A stretch of 16,863 nt of DNA from Zygnema cylindricum (lineage: Eukaryota; Streptophyta; Zygnematophyceae; Zygnematales; Zygnemataceae), in the NCBI GenBank assembly GCA_037447655.1, contig JBBHKE010001185.1, positions 146,911 through 163,773 on the forward strand, written 5' to 3'. The notes beneath the pieces were generated by a model. The model had not been told where the DNA came from, did not search any database, and worked only from the letters and a program-made list of their open reading frames with translations. The position numbers and the translations under genes are program-made. Of this stretch, positions 1-8,118 are shown in pieces. Within the stretch, counting starts at the first letter, position 1. The number at the start of each line of letters is the position of its first letter.

Positions 1-792
1 GTAATTTACGTTGGTTATTTTGACACTTAGTGATTTGTTAACAGCTCACAAGTGTATATATAGGTTTGAGTTTCATTAGAATAATCATCAATGCTGGTTA
101 GTAAAGTGGGGACCGAAGATGTAGACTTTTAGGGTTGCCGATTAGGTCATGCACTTTGAATGATATAATGATTATACTTTGATTATACTCTTGTTTATGT
201 GTGATGCATTTGTTTTTATTATTTATTTATGTTATTTTATATATGTTTGATATGCATTGTTTATGCATTTGTCCTAGGGTTTGTTTATGTCGATTATTCC
301 ATCAAACCTTAGATGATGTCATAGGGTTTATTTATGTTGATTATTTTATGAAACCCTAAATGTTGTTGTATGTTAAATGGAGGATGCATTTCAAATGATT
401 ATTCATTGGCCTAGCTTCGCTTAGCTTTTTGCATGATAGTTTGGGTTGCTTCTGCGGTCTATTTTAGACCAAAGAACAACAAAACCCATTTAGGATTAAG
501 CAAACATTTTTGACACAACAATGATAGTGTGGCAATGGTGTGGCAAACATCTAATTGGGATTAAACAAGCATTTTTTACGACAATATTTCATAGCTATAG
601 GAACGTTTAAGGATATGTTGCTTTACAAACTTCTTTATCAAACTCTTGAAAAGCTAGTTTCTATTTTCACACTACAATTCTTGTTTTTGCATGATTTATT
701 ACACGACATGATCTAAAAACCTAACCTTAGCCTACTAACCTAAAAAGTATGTGTAGTATATTTGTGTAAACCTATGTAGCCTATGTAGTAAA
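1..792. other. Non-coding left flank of Copia-A
   Basis: AT-rich DNA with no recognisable coding stretch on either strand. It holds the telo-box repeat pair described separately and a small hairpin near 458-472 (GGTCTA, TTT, TAGACC). There is also a loose direct repeat around 490-520 and 552-582 (GGATTAAGCAAACATTTTT against GGATTAAACAAGCATTTTT). If Copia-A inserted into a Helitron, as the right flank suggests, the Helitron 3' end should lie here on the minus strand, but I could not recognise a CTRR end preceded by a hairpin. Confidence 0.6.
275..365. repeat. Two imperfect 44-bp direct copies, each with inverted TAGGGTTT/AAACCCTA arms
   Basis: Copy one is 275-318 and copy two is 322-365, a spacing of 47 bp. 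Both read TAGGGTTT, then TTTATGT, GATTATT and AAACC. In copy two the arms TAGGGTTT (322-329) and AAACCCTA (351-358) are perfect reverse complements. In copy one the arms CTAGGGTTTG (274-283) and CAAACCTTAG (304-313) have one mismatch. AAACCCTA matches the plant telo-box or interstitial telomere word, but only single units occur, so this is not a telomeric array. Confidence 0.6.
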
Positions 793-1392
793 TGTTGAAA
801 AAGTTATTTTATACTCTTCATCTTTTGCTCATGGTCTTACTACAGCCCTCATAATTGTCATAGTCACTTAGGACTAGCAAGCACCCATGGCTACCGTATG
901 CAAACAAGAAGATAGGCAGATAGGAGTAGAAGACCCAGCTGCTTCAAAAAAAAAAAGGGCAGAACCAAAGTTTGATCCAATGACCTCCCAAAAAGAAACC
1001 GTACGGCATATGCCTCAGTCTTATCCATCGTCTTGAAGATTGTTAAAGTGTATTCGGTACGATTAATACATAAACATTACAAAGCTGGCATATTCCATTT
1101 AACTAACTACGGGATAAATTGAACATGGAAACGTACCAGTCCACACGAAATCCAGACTGCATGGAATATACGAAAAAACATTTAATTTCGACAGACGAAA
1201 TCAAATATCCGGATTAGATCGAACCGCTGACAAATGAGCCGATGGAGTGGAATAGACTTTTGGCGGTTTGCGGAGCAGATGTCCGCGGGTAACACGTGGC
1301 GAGGTATGATTGGACAACGGATATCACGGAGGGAGCAACTACGGCTCAAGAACCGGCACATGTTAGCGGAACGACCATGCCGTACTATGGCC

Positions 1393-1429
1393 GTACAAGA
1401 AGTACAGTGGTACATGTACCTTCTTGTAC
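1393..1429. repeat. Inverted repeat in the U3 part of the 5' LTR
   Basis: GTACAAGAAG (1393-1402) is the exact reverse complement of CTTCTTGTAC (1420-1429), with a 17-base spacer. It sits about 100 bp upstream of the TATA-like word. The 3' LTR has the same left arm (GTACAAGAAG), but the right arm has decayed to CTTATTCTAC. A role as a paired factor-binding site is possible but not shown. Confidence 0.6.
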
Positions 1430-1530
1430 CTTATAGTCTTTTGATTGGCTAGGTACTTAGTAATAGGTTTAGAGAGGGAGTTTAGGACTTAGTTAATTTT
1501 GGATTTCCGCCTCTCTCCTAGAGTGTAGCT

Positions 1531-1540
1531 GTATATATTT
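1531..1540 (+). promoter_or_regulatory. TATA-like box of the 5' LTR
   Basis: GTATATATTT lies about 230 bp before the LTR end and is kept unchanged in the 3' LTR (7876-7885), within a conserved stretch that includes TTTCCGCCTCTCTCC just upstream. Position and conservation suit the Pol II promoter of an LTR element. Whether it works is unknown. Confidence 0.5.
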
Positions 1541-1763
1541 GGCCATCTTTGGTTAGCCATAACTTAATGCTCGGGTGAGCAAATTCAGTGATTCTTTTTG
1601 CTGCGCACTCAAAGGAGCCAAGGCTACACAAGGATATATTCGGTCAGAGTTTTTGCGTGCCAGGGTGGGACTTATTCATTTCCAAATTTAAAAGTGCAAA
1701 TATTATCCTAAAGCCTTCATATAAGCTGGATATTCTGTTGACCAATGGAGGTCACAAAAATAC

Positions 1764-1776
1764 AGGTATTGGGCCC
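1764..1776 (+). other. Degenerate primer binding site (initiator tRNA-Met type)
   Basis: AGGTATTGGGCCC follows the proposed LTR edge. Plant copia elements usually carry TGGTATCAGAGCC here, complementary to the initiator tRNA-Met 3' end. Eight of 13 positions agree and three of the differences are transitions. The match is weak and rests mainly on its position. Confidence 0.35.
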
Positions 1777-1810
1777 ACCTTTTAGGTTGTCTATTTTCAA
1801 TTGAACAGGG

Positions 1811-2483
1811 TTCATTTATTGGGAAACCATGATGAGGGGTGCATTGTTTGAAAAACGACTATGGGGCATTGTGAGTGGCCGTGTGCGTCGGCCATCCGCA
1901 AAATTGGGAGTTCCAATAGGGTTTGGAGGATCTCGGTTCACAAGAGGATCTGCAGAAGGTACATGCATATGTGTACAGAGGGGGAAAGATGTTAGATTTT
2001 TGTTATAACTTGGTCGGGTTATTTATTGAGTTGGAGAGTGTAGGGAAAAGGGAGACCGTGAAAGAGAAGGTGAATACTTTGTTGATGTAACTTCTAGATG
2101 ATTATGAAAATATTGTTAACAGGGTTCAAGACTTGCCAGATCATCGATGGATTTGGAACTCCGTTGTGGGAATGATTTTGGTTTAGGAAAGCACAATTGA
2201 GATTCGGAGAGGAGGAAAGAGTGTTCAAGCATTGACTGCGGGAACTAATTGGGGAGATAAAGATTTTAAAAAACCTTATGGAAACTTTGGTGGAGGAGGA
2301 AGAGGAAATCAATTGGAAGGATTTAGATCGAGGCCTCCAAAGGGGCTTTGTCACATTTGTAAGAAGTCGGGACATTACATGGCGGAGTGTACTAAACTGA
2401 TAGAGCTAAGATTGAAAGAGGAACTGGACAAAAAATTAGCCGCAAGGAAAAACAAGGCATTTGTGGCAACACAAGTCATTTGA
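1811..2483 (+). pseudogene. gag: Copia-A gag (capsid/nucleocapsid) relic
   Basis: Copia Gag packages the element RNA into cytoplasmic particles. The N-terminal part reads from about 1811 and contains MRGALFEKRLWGIVSG (codons from 1832), like the conserved Trp-rich N-terminal block of plant copia Gag. Near 1930-1945 the frame changes. The next frame carries LVGLFIELESVGKRETV and DDYENIVNRVQDLP, resembling the central UBN2-type capsid domain, with in-frame stops TAA at 2088 and TAG at 2184. The C-terminal part is Gly/Arg-rich, then has the zinc knuckle CHICKKSGHYMAEC (CX2CX4HX4C, about 2349-2390) with all four ligands intact. A TGA at 2481-2483 ends it. Downstream protease continues in the same frame, so this was probably one gag-pol frame, the usual copia plan. 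No start codon is claimed with confidence. Confidence 0.85.
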
Positions 2484-2980
2484 GAGGATTCTAATAAGGA
2501 CGATGGAGAACTCCTCCTCAATAAGGAGTTGGAGGTGAAAGGTGAGTCGGAGATTCTAACGAGGCAAAAGTGTGCTTTCGGTGGAGTAAGAGAAGCTTCT
2601 GAAGAACGATTAATTATTGATTCAGGAGCCTCTATGCATATGTGTAGAGAAAAACCATTGTTTACGAAGATGAGAGAGATCCCCATTGTAGAGATAGCCT
2701 ATGGGGATGGGAGAATAGTGACCACTAATTTAGTGGGATCAGTAGATCTGAAGGTCTTAGTTGATGGTAAGACAACTATAGTCACTTTTTCTGATGTTCT
2801 TTTTATTCCTGAGTTGAACAAGAATCTTAGCTCTACGTCGGTCTTAGATGATAACGGTTTTGAGACTAGTACTAAGGAAGGAGTCTTTTTTGCTAGCTAT
2901 GAGAATGAAGTGTACTTCACAGCTGAAAAAGGTAGCCAAGGAATGTTTAGGCTGAATTTCACTAACGGAAAGACGGGAGT
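2484..2980 (+). pseudogene. Copia-A aspartic protease relic
   Basis: This is the retroviral-type aspartic protease that cuts the Gag-Pol polyprotein. It is in the same frame as the zinc knuckle, after the TGA at 2481. An acidic linker leads to LIIDSGASMHMC (from about 2610), the copia active-site block with catalytic Asp in DSGAS. Then follow IAYGDGRIV, SVDLKVLVDGKT and SDVLFIPELNKNLSS, the flap-like and C-terminal blocks of the family. No internal stop occurs between 2484 and 3194, which makes this the best-preserved coding stretch of Copia-A. The boundary with the GAG-pre-integrase domain is approximate. Confidence 0.88.
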
Positions 2981-4150
2981 TTACTATGCCAGTGTTAGTG
3001 ATTTGATGATGTGGCATAAAAGATTTGGACATGTACATCTAGATAGATTGAAGGAAATGAAGAAAATGGGTGTAGTTGAGGGAATACATTTTGGAGACAA
3101 TGAGACTTTGGATGATTGTATTGGATGTGCTCAAGGAAAGGCCCACAGATTGTCGTTTCCAAAACCGCAATATATAAGGGTGAAAAGGTCTTAGACCTAG
3201 TTCATAGTGACATATGGGGACCAGCCAAAGTGCCATCAGTTCGAGGGAAAATATTTATGCTTACTACCACTAATGATTGGTCTAGATACTTAAGAGTGTA
3301 TTTCTTGAAAAACAAATCTAAGGCTTTGGCTTATTTTAAGAAGTATAAAGCATGGAGGGAAAAGCTTCATGAGACACCTATAAAGAGAGTGAGGAATGAT
3401 AATGGGGGGGAATACACTTCTAATGAGTTTGAGGATAACTTGAAAAAGGAAGGGGTTCAATACCAAAAGACTGTCCCAAAGAGCCCAGAACAAAATGGTG
3501 TAGCCGAGAGACTAAATTGGACATTAAGTGATAGTGCCCGTAGCGTGTTGTCAGATAAAAACAGAAGAAAATATTTTTGGGTAGAAGCTATGAATTGTGT
3601 TAACTATCTCAAAAATAGAGTCCTTACCTCGGCGATAAAAGGAAAAACACCTTATGAAAGATGGACCGGGAGAAAACCTAATATTTCTAACTTAAAGGTA
3701 TTAGGAAGTCAAGTGTTTAGTCTAAACACAAAAAAATCTGATTGGAAGTAAGATGCAAGGGGAAAGTCGGGATACCTACTTGGGTATGATTAAAATGTAA
3801 AGGGATGTATAGTTTATGATCTCTTTAGAGAAGACATCATTCTAGTAAAACACTTGGTAGTCATGGATGAAGGGAAGTCCATAGATCCTTTTAAATACAC
3901 TAAACCGGTTAAGATTAGAATTGAATCCAAAAATGAGTTAGATTCAGATTCTTCTAACCAAACTCCGGTTCAGCCTGACCTTGCAGAGGAAGAAAAAAAT
4001 CTGACCGAGAATGACCCTCTTTTGGAGTCACAGCTTCCGGTTGAAACCGAGGAAGAAAACGAGGAAAGATCGGAAATGGACGATGTACGTCCAGAGATGG
4101 ACTCCACGGATAGAAGAGAAGATGAAGTTGTTCAGAATCAATTCTGTTGA
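2981..4150 (+). pseudogene. Copia-A integrase relic
   Basis: Integrase joins element cDNA to host DNA in the nucleus. The GAG-pre-integrase zinc domain reads MMWHKRFGHVHLDRLKEM, then CIGCAQGKAHRLSFP (HHCC ligands present). Around 3165-3185 the frame shifts. The new frame enters the catalytic core: LVHSDIWGP (first Asp), RNDNGGEYTSNEF (second Asp), and PEQNGVAERLNWT (Glu), so the DDE triad is intact. The C-terminal block has NLKVLGSQVFSLNTKKS, a stop TAA at 3749, SGYLLGYD followed by TAA at about 3791, then KGCIVYDLFREDIILVKH. An acidic linker rich in Glu, Asp and Ser runs to a stop near 4150, as is typical between integrase and reverse transcriptase. A frame change follows between 4150 and 4215. 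Confidence 0.9.
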
Positions 4151-4214
4151 AGTTGCTAGAATAATGTCAAACAATTCTTAAGTCATTAAGAGAAATCCGA
4201 GATTACCCTCCATT

Positions 4215-5216
4215 TTAGCGTCGGAGTTTGAAGGAGGGAGGAGAAGCAACAAGAGACTTCAAGAGAGACAAGTGAACAACAAGGTAATTAAGCTGTCAAA
4301 TTAGAGCGAACCATAGACTTACTCAGAAGCAGTTAATAGTCCGAAACGTAATAGATAGGTGACAACTATTAATGATAAGATGGCTTCCATTATTGAAGCA
4401 AACACATGGGAGTTAGAGGATTGTCCACCCGACAGAAAGCCAATAGGATGCAAGTGGGTATTTAAGTTGAAGCTCAATCTGGATAACACTATCGAGCGAT
4501 AGAAGGCCTGATTAGTGGCAAAGGGGTTTACATAGAAAGAGGGAATCGATTATGAGGAGACCTTCACTCCGGTTGTTAGATTTCCCTCCGTCCAAATTCT
4601 ACTTAGTCTAGCGGCAGCAAAAGACATGGAAGTGCACCAAATGGACATCAATACTGCTTTTTTACACGGAGAATAAGAAAAAGAGACCTTCATGCGACAG
4701 CTGGAAGATTTGTGGAGAAAGGAGAAGAAAGTAAGGTGTGCAGATTGATAAAGTCTCTTTATGGACTAAAGAAAGCTCCACACCAATGGAACAAGGAGTT
4801 GGACGAGTTTTTGACGAGTTTGCGATATATCCGAATCAGTTCAGATCATTCCATCTATCAATTTTAGGATGAGGAAGATATAATTTTCATTGCCATATAT
4901 GTTGATGATTTGCTTGTTTTGAGTAAATCAATGGAGAAAATTAATAGATTGAAAAAGGATCTAAAGAGTAGATTTGATATAAAAGACTTGGGGGTGGGTA
5001 AAATACATTTTGGGAATTCACATGAAGAGGGATAAAGAGAAGAAAACAATTAGACTAACTCAACAGGAAACAATTGGAAATATGCTTTAAAAATTTCAAA
5101 TGGATAAATCAAATAGTTGTACGACTCGAATGGACTTAAAGAAGGGAAATGGGGGGAGCTCAAAAGAGGGAGTCTTGATCTTGGATAATGATTTAAGACC
5201 CTAGGAAAGCAAGTTA
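4215..5216 (+). pseudogene. Copia-A reverse transcriptase relic (RVT_2 type)
   Basis: This is the RNA-dependent DNA polymerase domain of copia. In order it shows MASIIEANTWELEDCPPDRK, then PIGCKWVFKLKL, LVAKGFT, GIDYEETFTPVVRFPS, VHQMDINTAFLHGE, CRLIKSLYGLKKAP and the active-site block YVDDLLVLSK (about 4898-4927). The first Asp (in MDIN) and both YVDD aspartates are present. It is broken by stops at 4299, 4314, 4356 (a W position), 4500, 4509 (an R position), 4533 (a Q position), 4674 and 4866. Frame changes occur near 4705 and near 5010-5020. The tail HMKRDKEKKTIRLTQQET matches the connection region. Several stops fit C-to-T or G-to-A changes in CAG, CGA or TGG codons. Confidence 0.9.
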
Positions 5217-5795
5217 ATGCAAACTATTCCGTATAGACAGGTTGTCCGTAGTTTGATCTATTTTATGAACTCTAGTCGTCATAATATGCAAGCTGTTGTG
5301 AGGGTATTAAGTAGGAGTCTGAATGATCCTAGGAAGATAGATTGGGAAGCAGCAAAAAAGGGTCATACGATACTTGATAGGAATGAGAGATCTACGGTTG
5401 CATTAGGGAGGGGAAAACACTGACATCACCACTTGGAGGGATGCCAGTTATGGGGATGCTCCAATGAGGAGGTGTACTTCTGGGTATGTAGTGTATGTTG
5501 GGAATGGGCCTTGCTGTTAGAGCAGCAAGCAACGAAAAGTGGTAGCTCAGTCCACCATGTAGGCTGAGTATATGGCCTCTTGTTCGGCTGTGAAAGAATT
5601 AAAAAGGGTGTAATCTTAACTTCAAGAATTGGGATATATGAAGAATGGAGTGCAAAAGATATTTTGTGACAATCAAGTTGCGATTCCAATAACACCAAAT
5701 CCTAAGCATCACTTTAAAGCAAAGCATATGGATATTTGTTTGAGCTTTGTCAAAGAGAAGGTCGAGAATAAAATAAGTAGTTTGGAATGATAAAG
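5217..5795 (+). pseudogene. Copia-A RNase H relic, 5' part (split by insert)
   Basis: RNase H removes the RNA strand of the RNA-DNA hybrid. It starts QTIPYRQVVRSLIYFMNSSR, the conserved copia block after reverse transcriptase. The frame changes around 5340-5365. It then reads TTWRDASYGDAPMRRCTSGY (first acidic site), SSKQRKVVAQSTM, a TAG at 5558, AEYMASCSAVKEL (Glu site), FCDNQVAIPI (Asp site) and HHFKAKHMDICLSFVKEKVE. Stops also fall at 5387, 5516 (a W position) and near 5608. Family similarity stops after SSLE at about 5790 and resumes at 7024, which places the foreign insert. Confidence 0.88.
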
Positions 5796-6127
5796 AAATG
5801 GTAGTGTTGTAATTTATAAATCTTTATTTTAGTAAATAGGGGTAAAAATAACTTAGAATATTTTCCTAGTAGTCTACTGTAATACTTACCTTTATTAGCG
5901 TTGCACTAGCAAATAGTATAGTTGAGTGTATTGTACTTTTGCAGGGACACATGTCGGCGAAAGAACGTATGCAGGTTTTTTCCGAGTGGCGCCGACAGTC
6001 AGCCATACGTGTCAAATAGTTGACGATTTCATTCACATGATTGGACGAGCGGGATCTGACCCGGGTATTCCGGAAACATATGGTACAGTTCGACAGTACC
6101 ATCCTCGATCAAATTTGCTCCAACGGA

Positions 6128-6196
6128 CGCGATTCACTCGGGACCACAAGCGTGATTCACGAGGGACCACAAGCGTGATTCGCGTGGGACCACAAG
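6128..6196. repeat. Three tandem 23-bp units
   Basis: The units are 6128-6150, 6151-6173 and 6174-6196. The consensus is CGTGATTCACGAGGGACCACAAG shortened here to its core GGGACCACAAG, which is identical in all three, as is the GATTC near the start of each unit. The first unit differs at CGC for CGT and at CTC for CGA, and the third at GCGT. The unit length is not a multiple of three and the array lies in non-coding insert DNA, so a protein repeat is unlikely. Confidence 0.9.
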
Positions 6197-6198
6197 TG

Positions 6199-6220
6199 AC
6201 GAAGCACTCAGGTGCTTCGT
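6199..6220. repeat. Perfect 9-bp-stem hairpin beside the 23-bp array
   Basis: ACGAAGCAC (6199-6207), loop TCAG, GTGCTTCGT (6212-6220). The stem is perfect and starts 3 bp after the tandem array ends. Similar array-plus-hairpin modules occur in subterminal parts of non-autonomous transposons, but no family can be named here. Confidence 0.85.
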
Positions 6221-6774
6221 ACTACACGACCACATTCCGTTGGACTTTAGCGATTACCGCTGAATAAGCATTTGGAAAGTTTTGTGTACGGTTGGAACAT
6301 TTTGTGTATGGTTCTATATCTGTAAATATCTAAATAACATTGGTTTGTAGTTTAGTGTAATAAAAGATAGTGCTCCATTAATCAGGTTTTAAGAAAATAA
6401 TAATTAGGGTTTTAAGGTACAGTGACGTACAAGTAGGATGCTTTGTCGTTAGTCAGGATAATAACCGTAGTAACGGTTACCCAAATTAGTGTAGATCAGT
6501 AGATACACACTGTGAGTATATAACTTAGGACTTAGCCAATTTTGTAGTATCCAGTTTTGGGAATATGATTTTATGAGGGCAATTTTTGGGAAACTTCCAA
6601 ACATCATATCTTATGGTTTACTAGGTCATTTGGGCTGCAATTTTGGGAATTGTCAGTTTACTGTATTGTGTATCAATGTGGCAAATTTGAGGCATATTGG
6701 CTTTCTAAGTCATATTTTGTGTCAGTTCAAAGTTGGTTGTTGAATAGGTACTTTGATAGTTTCTGCTGGTGTTC

Positions 6775-6906
6775 ATGTCTACTTCCACTTCTACTGCTGG
6801 TTCTCCTCCTGCAACGGTGGTTGTAGAACAACAGGTACACCGTGAATCGTTATTAGCCTTATGTACGCTATATCGGCACCCTACTTTTTTGGCATTGATA
6901 CCTTAA
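6775..6906 (+). CDS. Possible 43-residue open frame in the insert
   Basis: ATG at 6775 opens a 43-codon frame ending TAA at 6904-6906. The start is Ser/Thr/Pro/Ala-rich (MSTSTSTAGSPPATVVVEQQ), a composition seen at the N-terminus of some retroelement Gag proteins. No domain is recognisable and nothing downstream continues it. It may be a remnant of a Gag start or chance. Kept at low confidence. Confidence 0.15.
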   Translation: MSTSTSTAGSPPATVVVEQQVHRESLLALCTLYRHPTFLALIP

Positions 6907-7023
6907 ATATAATAAACTACACTATTGAAGGACGTGGACCATAATCTGCCACGTCTCATGGCACTAAATTAAAATGATTGACGCTAATTTTTTCTTTACA
7001 CTAATAATTTCTATACGCTAATA

Positions 7024-7110
7024 ACAATTGAAGGTGTAGTTGATATGATAACTAAGCCAGTTCCTTCTCCCAAATTGATATTTTGTAGGGAGAAGTGTGG
7101 ATTGAAGTAA
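7024..7110 (+). pseudogene. Copia-A RNase H relic, 3' end (after insert)
   Basis: The frame reads TIEGVVDMITKPVPSPKL, then FCREKCGLK and a stop TAA at 7108-7110. This matches the conserved copia polyprotein end (an AD.LTK.LP..KF..C block). It lies only 11 bp before the purine tract, as expected. It is the other half of the domain interrupted at about 5795 and is in the same frame number as that half. Confidence 0.85.
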
Positions 7111-7120
7111 AAGATAGACT

Positions 7121-7135
7121 AGAAAATAAGGGGAG
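7121..7135 (+). other. Polypurine tract of Copia-A
   Basis: AGAAAATAAGGGGAG, purine-rich except for one T, directly abuts the TGTTG that opens the 3' LTR. This is the expected plus-strand primer site of an LTR retrotransposon and fixes the 5' edge of the 3' LTR at 7136. Confidence 0.85.
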
Positions 7136-8118
7136 TGTTGAAAAAGGTATTTTATACTCTCGATCTTTTGCTCATGGTCTTACTGCTGCCCTCATACTTG
7201 TCCTAGTCACTGAGGACTTGCAAGCAGCAATGGTTGCCCTATGCATACAAGGAGACAAACAGATAGGAGAAGAAGATCTAGCTGCTGCAAAAGAAAGATG
7301 GGCATGACCAAGGTTTGATCTTGTGACCTCCCGGATAAATACCCTACAGCATAGCCCTCGGTCTTATCCGTCGGGTATTGAAGATCATTAAAGTATATTC
7401 GATACGAGTGATACTTAAACTTTACAAAGCCTACATATTCCATTGAACAAAATACGGGACAAATTTAACATGGAAACGTACCGGTCTGCACGAAATCCGG
7501 ACTGCACGGAATATACAAAACAACATTTAATTTTGATAGACTAAATCAAATGTGCGGATTAGATAGACGGATGACAAATGAGCCGTTGTAGCGGAATGGA
7601 CTTTTGGCAGTTAGCGGAGTTAATGTCGGCGGGTGACACGTGACGAGGTATGATTGGATAGCGGATATCACGGAAGGAGCAACTAAGACTCAAGAACTGA
7701 CACAAGTTAGCGAAGCGGCCATGCCGTATTATGGTCGTACAAGAAGTACACCGGTACATGTACCTTATTCTACCTTATAGTCTTTTGATTGGCTAGGTAC
7801 ATTAATAATAGGCTTGGAGAGGGAGTTTAGGATTTAGATAATTTTGGGTTTCCGCCTCTCTCCCAGAGTGTATTTGTATATATTTGGCCATATTTGGTCA
7901 GCCATAACGTAATGCTCGGGTGAGCAAATTTAGTGGTTCTTTTTGTGGCAGACTCAGGGGAGTCCAAGCTACATAGCGGTGTAGTCCGTCAGATTTTTTG
8001 CGTGCCAGGGTGGCACTTATTTATTGCCAAAGTCAAAAGTGCAAATATTATCATAGAGGCTTCATATAAACTGAACATTTTGTGGACCAATGGAGGTCAT
8101 AGAATTAGAGTAATGACA
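7136..8118 (+). repeat. 3' LTR of Copia-A
   Basis: This is collinear with 793-1764. It starts TGTTGAAAAAGG after the purine tract. It retains GTATATATTT (7876-7885), TGCTCGGGTGAGCA and GACCAATGGAGGTCA near its end. The end is placed at GACA (8118) because minus-strand helicase similarity begins immediately after it. Short open frames inside the LTR on both strands look fortuitous. Confidence 0.92.

Larger units (their letters stand above)
793..1764 (+). repeat. 5' LTR of Copia-A
   Basis: This matches 7136-8118 along its whole length, starting TGTTGAAAAAG. Shared blocks include CTTTTGCTCATGGTCTTACT, CATGGAAACGTACC, TAGTCTTTTGATTGGCTAGG and GACCAATGGAGGTCA. The two LTRs differ at roughly 15% of positions by eye, mostly by transitions. 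The block ends in …TACA near 1764, after which the copies stop aligning well. A TATA-like word (GTATATATTT, 1531-1540) and a small conserved hairpin (TGCTC, GGGT, GAGCA; 1568-1581) lie in the 3' third, where the promoter and transcript start would be expected. Confidence 0.92.
5796..7023. mobile_element. About 1.2 kb foreign insert inside Copia-A RNase H, type unknown
   Basis: RNase H similarity breaks at about 5790-5800 and resumes at 7024 with the C-terminal block in the same reading frame, so the DNA between is an insertion. No transposase or other domain is recognisable. It contains three 23-bp tandem units (6128-6196), a strong hairpin (6199-6220), an inverted pair GACGTGG/CCACGTC (6931-6955) and a short open frame (6775-6906). 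TTATTAGCG (5892-5900) and CGCTAATAA (7016-7024) are inverted near the two ends and could be remnants of terminal inverted repeats. The left one lies about 95 bp inside the apparent left edge, and I found no convincing target duplication. It could be a non-autonomous DNA transposon, a solo LTR or a composite. Confidence 0.6.
793..8118 (+). mobile_element. Copia-A: degenerate near-full-length Ty1/copia LTR retrotransposon
   Basis: Two direct repeats of about 0.97 kb, both beginning TGTTGAAAAAG, flank an internal region with gag, protease, integrase, reverse transcriptase and RNase H similarity in that order. Integrase ahead of reverse transcriptase marks Ty1/copia rather than Ty3/gypsy. A purine tract lies directly before the 3' LTR and a weak tRNA-Met-like primer site follows the 5' LTR. 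The coding region is broken by many stops and at least six frame changes, and an insert of about 1.2 kb splits RNase H. The 3' edge is set where LTR similarity fades (…TACA at 1764, …GACA at 8118) and where minus-strand helicase similarity begins (about 8119). It is uncertain by about 20-30 bp. No matching target-site duplication is seen. The element is dead as a coding unit. Confidence 0.93.

Noticed and set aside
2094-2686. Minus-strand Ser-rich open frames opposite gag and protease
   Set aside because: They are antisense shadows of the gag-protease frame, which shows clear motifs on the plus strand.
6128-6196. CRISPR-like array
   Set aside because: The units are directly adjacent with no spacers, there are only three, and there are no cas genes.
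5926-6267. 113-codon plus-strand open frame across the 23-bp array
   Set aside because: It has no recognisable domain, and the 23-bp units are not a multiple of three, so the repeated peptide is read in shifting frames; it is best explained by the repeat.
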